Of a stretch of DNA of 64,000 nucleotides, positions 60,942 through 64,000 are shown piece by piece (the stretch's first letter is position 1; each line of letters begins with the position of its first letter). The stretch is from Maricaulis sp. Lineage in GTDB: Bacteria; Pseudomonadota; Alphaproteobacteria; Caulobacterales; Maricaulaceae. The position numbers and the translations under genes are program-made. The notes beneath the pieces were generated by a model. The model was not told the DNA's origin and did no database searches. It worked only from the letters and a program-made list of their open reading frames with translations. The stretch is from positions 1 through 64,000 of the forward strand of contig NZ_JADFAJ010000043.1 in NCBI RefSeq assembly GCF_015665295.1. The letters run 5' to 3'.

Positions 60942-61478
60942 TCAGCGGTGGATACCGGCCTTCCTTGTGGCGTCGGCCAGAGATTCCAGATCCGGCCCGC
61001 CCGGCATCAAAGGACGCTCCGGAAAACCACCGAAATTGATCTGGCGATCATAGAGCGTGATCGCGCAGGCGACCGACACGTTGACGCAGAACTTGGTCGG
61101 GATCTTGACGATATGGCTGCACCGGGCCTGCAGCGCCTCGGACAGCGAGCCGCGCTCACGACCGAAGACATAGGCGGCGCATAGCGGGTGACGGAAGCTG
61201 GGCAGGTCGACAGCGTCATCGGTCAGCTCGACGCCGACCAGCTGACAGTTCGACGGCAGCGCAATCGCCGCCGTGTCATCCCACTCGTAATAAGGCACAT
61301 GATCGACCGATTTGGCCGTATCGGCGCGGTAGACGTCGCGAACCTTGTGATTGGCATTTATCGTGAAGGCAAAGCTCGCTCCGAAGGCATGGGCCGTGCG
61401 CAGGATGGCGCCCAGATTCATCGGCTTGGAAATGCCCTCGGCCCCGACGCCGAAATATCCGCGCTTCATCGTGATCAT
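60942..61478 (-). CDS. TrmH-family (SPOUT) RNA methyltransferase
   Basis: A 178-residue SPOUT methyltransferase: PMNLGAILRTAHAFGASFAF near the start, AAYVFGRERGSLSEALQARCSHIVKIPT and VNVSVACAITLYDRQ towards the end are the TrmH motifs 1-3. It methylates a ribose 2'-OH in tRNA or rRNA; the target cannot be assigned. It starts on the stop of the asparaginase gene (TGATG). Confidence 0.9.
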   Translation of the reverse strand: MITMKRGYFGVGAEGISKPMNLGAILRTAHAFGASFAFTINANHKVRDVYRADTAKSVDHVPYYEWDDTAAIALPSNCQLVGVELTDDAVDLPSFRHPLCAAYVFGRERGSLSEALQARCSHIVKIPTKFCVNVSVACAITLYDRQINFGGFPERPLMPGGPDLESLADATRKAGIHR

Positions 61479-62341
61479 CAGCGCACGCCGGCCGTGATGC
61501 GTCCATCGGGGTGGATCATCGCCTGTTTCATCCCCGGCGAGTTGAACGGAGCAGCCAGATTGCCGTCACGGTCGACGGCAATGATGCCGCCCTCACCGCC
61601 CAGCGCGCCGACATCAGCCAACGCGCCTGCAACGGCGTCAGCCAGCGACTGGCCACCATAGGCCATGCGGGCTGAAACGTCCTTGGCGGTCGCGGTGCGC
61701 AGGAAATACTCACCCTGGCCAGTGCAGGATATGGCGACATGGCCGTCGGCCCAGCAACCGGAACCGATGATCGGACTGTCGCCGACCCGGCCTTCCATCT
61801 TGTTCAGCGTGCCACCGGTCGAGGTGGCGGCTGCAAGACGGCCCTCCAGATCCAGCGCCACGCAGCCCACCGTGCCGGTTGCGATGGCGCGGCTGTCCGG
61901 CGCGGCGGCGGGGGTGTAGTAATCGTTGACGCTCTCGACCCGCTCCAGCCCGGCCTCACCGCAGAAGCGTTCAGCGCCGCGACCGGCGAGCATGACATGG
62001 GGCGTGCTTTCCATGACGGCCCGGGCGGCCGAGATCGGGCTGGTGAAGCCGGTCAGGGCGGCGACCGAACCGGCTCGCCGCGTGGCGCCGTCCATGATCG
62101 CGGCGTCGAGTTCGTAACGGCCTGCCTTGTTTGGAGAAGCGCCCTTGCCGGCAACATAAAGGCCGGAGGCTTCCAGCTCGCGAACGATATCCTGTACGAT
62201 ATCGAGCGCGTTGGCCCCGATGGAAAGACGCGCTTTTGCGGTCTCGGCGAGGCCGCGCATATGCTCGATTTCCTTGGCATAATCGCGATCGGCCAGGGTG
62301 CCGGCGCCACCGTGCAGCAAAAGGGCGTAACGTCCGCTCAT
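61478..62341 (-). CDS. Isoaspartyl peptidase/L-asparaginase, Ntn-hydrolase type
   Basis: A 287-residue plant-type (type 2) asparaginase precursor that autocleaves before a threonine, here in [11 protein letters not shown] (nucleophile Thr about residue 158). LLLHGGAGT near the N-terminus and [20 protein letters not shown] after the cleavage point are family motifs. It removes isoaspartyl residues from peptides. The ATG at 62341 has GGGA 8 nt upstream; 62350 and 62377 are alternatives. Confidence 0.92.
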   Translation of the reverse strand: MSGRYALLLHGGAGTLADRDYAKEIEHMRGLAETAKARLSIGANALDIVQDIVRELEASGLYVAGKGASPNKAGRYELDAAIMDGATRRAGSVAALTGFTSPISAARAVMESTPHVMLAGRGAERFCGEAGLERVESVNDYYTPAAAPDSRAIATGTVGCVALDLEGRLAAATSTGGTLNKMEGRVGDSPIIGSGCWADGHVAISCTGQGEYFLRTATAKDVSARMAYGGQSLADAVAGALADVGALGGEGGIIAVDRDGNLAAPFNSPGMKQAMIHPDGRITAGVR

Positions 62342-62509
62342 ACCGTCCATCCCGTGTCGGTTTGAAAGTGTGCGCATTGCTCTAGCACCGCTCGCACATG
62401 GCACCCAAGCCGGATTTCCATCGCTGTCGGGCCCGTCGAGCCGTTGCTCCGGATTTTCTTTTGCCGGGCATCACGCTATGTCGCTGGCATCGATAAAGGG
62501 GAGTGTCTC

Positions 62510-63292
62510 ATGAAACTCGACTCATCCATTGCCGCCATTGTCACGGGCGGCGCCTCCGGCCTCGGCGAAGGCACAGCCCGCCGTCTGGCCGCTGATGGCG
62601 CCAAGGTCGCCATTTTCGACATGAACGCCGAACGTGGCGAGTTGGTCGCCAAGGAAATCGGTGGCGTGTTCTGCCAGGTCAATGTGGCCGAGGAAGCCAG
62701 TGTTGATGCCGGTTTTGCCAAGGCCCGTGAAACGCACGGCCAGGAACGTGTCTTCGTCAATTGCGCCGGGATCGGCTGGGCCGAGAAGACGGCGCGCCGC
62801 TCCTCCTCGACCGGCGAGATTTCGCCGCATTCGGTCAAGGGCTTCCAGACAGTGATCGCGGTCAACCTGATCGGCTCCTTCGTGTGTGCCTCCAAGTCGG
62901 CGGCCGGGATGATGTCGCTTGAACCGCTGGGCGGGTCCGGCCGCGGCGTCATCGTCAATACGGCTTCGGTTGCAGCCCAGGACGGCCAGATCGGCCAGGT
63001 TGCCTATGCGGCCTCGAAGGGTGGCATCTATGGCATGACCCTGCCCATGGCGCGCGATCTCGCCAAGGAAGGCATTCGCGTCAATACCATCCTGCCGGGC
63101 TTCTTCGAGACGCCGATCTACCAGCAGATGCCGCCGGAAGTGAAAGTCTCGCTGGCCTCGCACCTGCAATTCCCGCAGCGCTTTGGCACGCCGGAAGAGT
63201 ATGCCGACCTTGTCGCGTTCATGGTCAATTCCGACTACATCAACGCCGAATGCGTCCGCCTGGATGCCGGCGCCCGGATGCCGCCGAAATAG
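62510..63292 (+). CDS. Short-chain dehydrogenase, type II 3-hydroxyacyl-CoA dehydrogenase-like
   Basis: An SDR oxidoreductase of 260 residues resembling HSD17B10-type 3-hydroxyacyl-CoA dehydrogenases. TGGASGLGEG is the cofactor motif (about residues 13-22), NCAGIGWA follows, serine in NTASVAAQDG, and Tyr-x3-Lys in YAASKGG. It reduces or oxidises 3-hydroxyacyl-CoA or related alcohols with NAD. The ATG at 62510 has AAGGGGAG upstream. Followed by a strong terminator. Confidence 0.94.
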   Translation: MKLDSSIAAIVTGGASGLGEGTARRLAADGAKVAIFDMNAERGELVAKEIGGVFCQVNVAEEASVDAGFAKARETHGQERVFVNCAGIGWAEKTARRSSSTGEISPHSVKGFQTVIAVNLIGSFVCASKSAAGMMSLEPLGGSGRGVIVNTASVAAQDGQIGQVAYAASKGGIYGMTLPMARDLAKEGIRVNTILPGFFETPIYQQMPPEVKVSLASHLQFPQRFGTPEEYADLVAFMVNSDYINAECVRLDAGARMPPK

Positions 63293-63317
63293 TCGACGGA
63301 CAGGACGCCAGACAGGC

Positions 63318-63347
63318 AAAAGGCCGGAGGTTTTCCTCCGGCCTTTT
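63318..63347. terminator. Rho-independent terminator, both directions
   Basis: Perfect 13-bp stem AAAAGGCCGGAGG / CCTCCGGCCTTTT with a TTTT loop. Lies between the convergent SDR and TonB-dependent receptor genes. Confidence 0.93.
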
Positions 63348-63368
63348 CCTTGGCGGGTGTCCGCCGGA

Positions 63369-64000
63369 TCAGAAGTCGCGGCGAATCGTCAGACGGGCAT
63401 TCAGCGGCTCGCCGGTCGAGATATTGGTGTTGTTGTGCGCGTCGGGGAAATAGCCCTCGTCGAGCAGGTTCTCGACATTCAGCTGGACCCGGGTCGTCTC
63501 GTCGAGATCATAGTAGAGAGCGGCATCAATCCGCGTATAGGCAGGAATTTCGACCGAATTGTCCTCGAGTACGAAATAGGCGTCCTGATAGGTTGCGCCG
63601 ATGGCGACGCCAAGTTGCTCGCTGACCTGGTATCGATTCCAGACCGACAGCATGTGCTGCGGCGTCTGGCGCGTAGCATTTCCGTCGAAGCCGCCGCCCT
63701 CAACCGTGCCGTCAAGATAGCTGTAACCGGCATTGAGGGTCCAGCTGTCGGTGAGCTCGCCGACCAGTTGGAGCTCGAACCCTTCAGTCGTGCTGCCAGT
63801 CACCGTGGTGACGATGGACGGATCATCCGGGTTGACGGTGGTGAACCGGCCGCGCTCGAGGCGGAACAGTGCAGCGGTGAAGCTGAGCGCGTTCGTGATA
63901 TCCCACTTGGCGCCGATCTCGCGGTTCTCGAAAACCTGCGGGCGAATGTCCTCCGAGGTCGTGCTCAGGGTCAGGAACTGGTCGCCGGCGCTGGGCAGGA
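63369..64000 (-). CDS. TonB-dependent receptor, C-terminal part (runs off the window)
   Basis: The C-terminal 210 residues of a TonB-dependent outer membrane receptor; the frame continues open to the window edge. Visible beta-barrel strands include EIGAKWDITNALSFTAALF, GFELQLVGELTDSWTLNAGYSYLDG, PQHMLSVWNRYQ and the final RLTIRRDF with the C-terminal Phe that guides BAM insertion. QLNVENLLDEGYFP is typical of siderophore receptors, but the ligand is not visible in this part. Confidence 0.92.
   Translation of the reverse strand, partial: LPSAGDQFLTLSTTSEDIRPQVFENREIGAKWDITNALSFTAALFRLERGRFTTVNPDDPSIVTTVTGSTTEGFELQLVGELTDSWTLNAGYSYLDGTVEGGGFDGNATRQTPQHMLSVWNRYQVSEQLGVAIGATYQDAYFVLEDNSVEIPAYTRIDAALYYDLDETTRVQLNVENLLDEGYFPDAHNNTNISTGEPLNARLTIRRDF

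Overview
The window is about 64 kb of GC-rich, densely packed chromosome from an alphaproteobacterium. The best guess is a stalked or dimorphic marine lineage of the Caulobacterales/Maricaulales type (Maricaulis-like). The main supports are a divL-like sensor kinase with tyrosine at the phospho-acceptor position, the order divL-tsaE-amgK-murU-addB-addA-trxA, a ChvG/ChvI system beside a regulatory PTS, an alphaproteobacterial Mic60 gene inside the hemC-hemD-mic60-hemY run, and a TonB-dependent receptor at the right edge. The genus is inferred; no 16S gene is present.

Layout. 1-9.4 kb (minus strand): a possible transposase start at the edge, trxA, the AddAB recombination nuclease, the MurU/AmgK cell-wall recycling pair and tsaE, mostly joined by 4-nt start/stop overlaps. 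9.4-15.3 kb: a [2Fe-2S] ferredoxin, divL, a TonB-domain lipoprotein and a membrane protein with a very long acidic tail. 15.4-18.5 kb: HPr, EIIA-Man, ChvG and ChvI, with no hprK between EIIA and ChvG. 18.6-26.8 kb: a large unnamed protein, a DUF1214/DUF1254 pair, a SnoaL-like protein, a DASS anion transporter, a small zinc-finger protein, an orphan ABC ATPase and an ArsR/SdpR-type repressor with its membrane partner and a clear operator. 26.9-27.4 kb: tRNA-Arg followed by an array of two repeat families. 27.4-36.3 kb: assorted envelope proteins, an S41 peptidase, an AGCS alanine symporter, bioB, phhB, an XRE regulator and a response regulator separated by a G-quadruplex-like repeat.

36.4-45.6 kb: tRNA-Ala, YggT/YggU, folD, a second single-domain response regulator, an AIM24-like protein, bfd and bfr flanking a divergent secreted protein, a DUF305/LVIVD pair, a YghU-type glutathione transferase and tRNA-Thr. 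45.6-50.7 kb (minus strand): uridine kinase, hemY, mic60, hemD and hemC. 50.8-53.9 kb (plus strand): tsaD, gpsA, YciI-like, Rieske and cupin genes in one overlapping run. 54-64 kb: a lipoprotein, a creatininase-family hydrolase, a 26-residue membrane peptide, a secreted methyltransferase-like protein, a chemoreceptor, an ABM-GNAT fusion, rlmN, an IalB-like protein, a TrmH-type methyltransferase, an Ntn-hydrolase asparaginase, an SDR dehydrogenase and the 3' part of a TonB-dependent receptor.

The most unusual structure is not a protein. All three tRNA genes (Arg-CCG, Ala-CGC, Thr-CGT) are followed directly at their 3' end by members of two repeat families. At tRNA-Arg the repeats form an array in which internal units restart with GTGCGCC, a copy of the tRNA's own 3' end. 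One family carries a hairpin whose 7-bp arms are identical in all three copies while the 3-nt loop differs each time. The layout resembles the rtT repeats behind E. coli tyrT, but the sequences are unrelated as far as I can tell.
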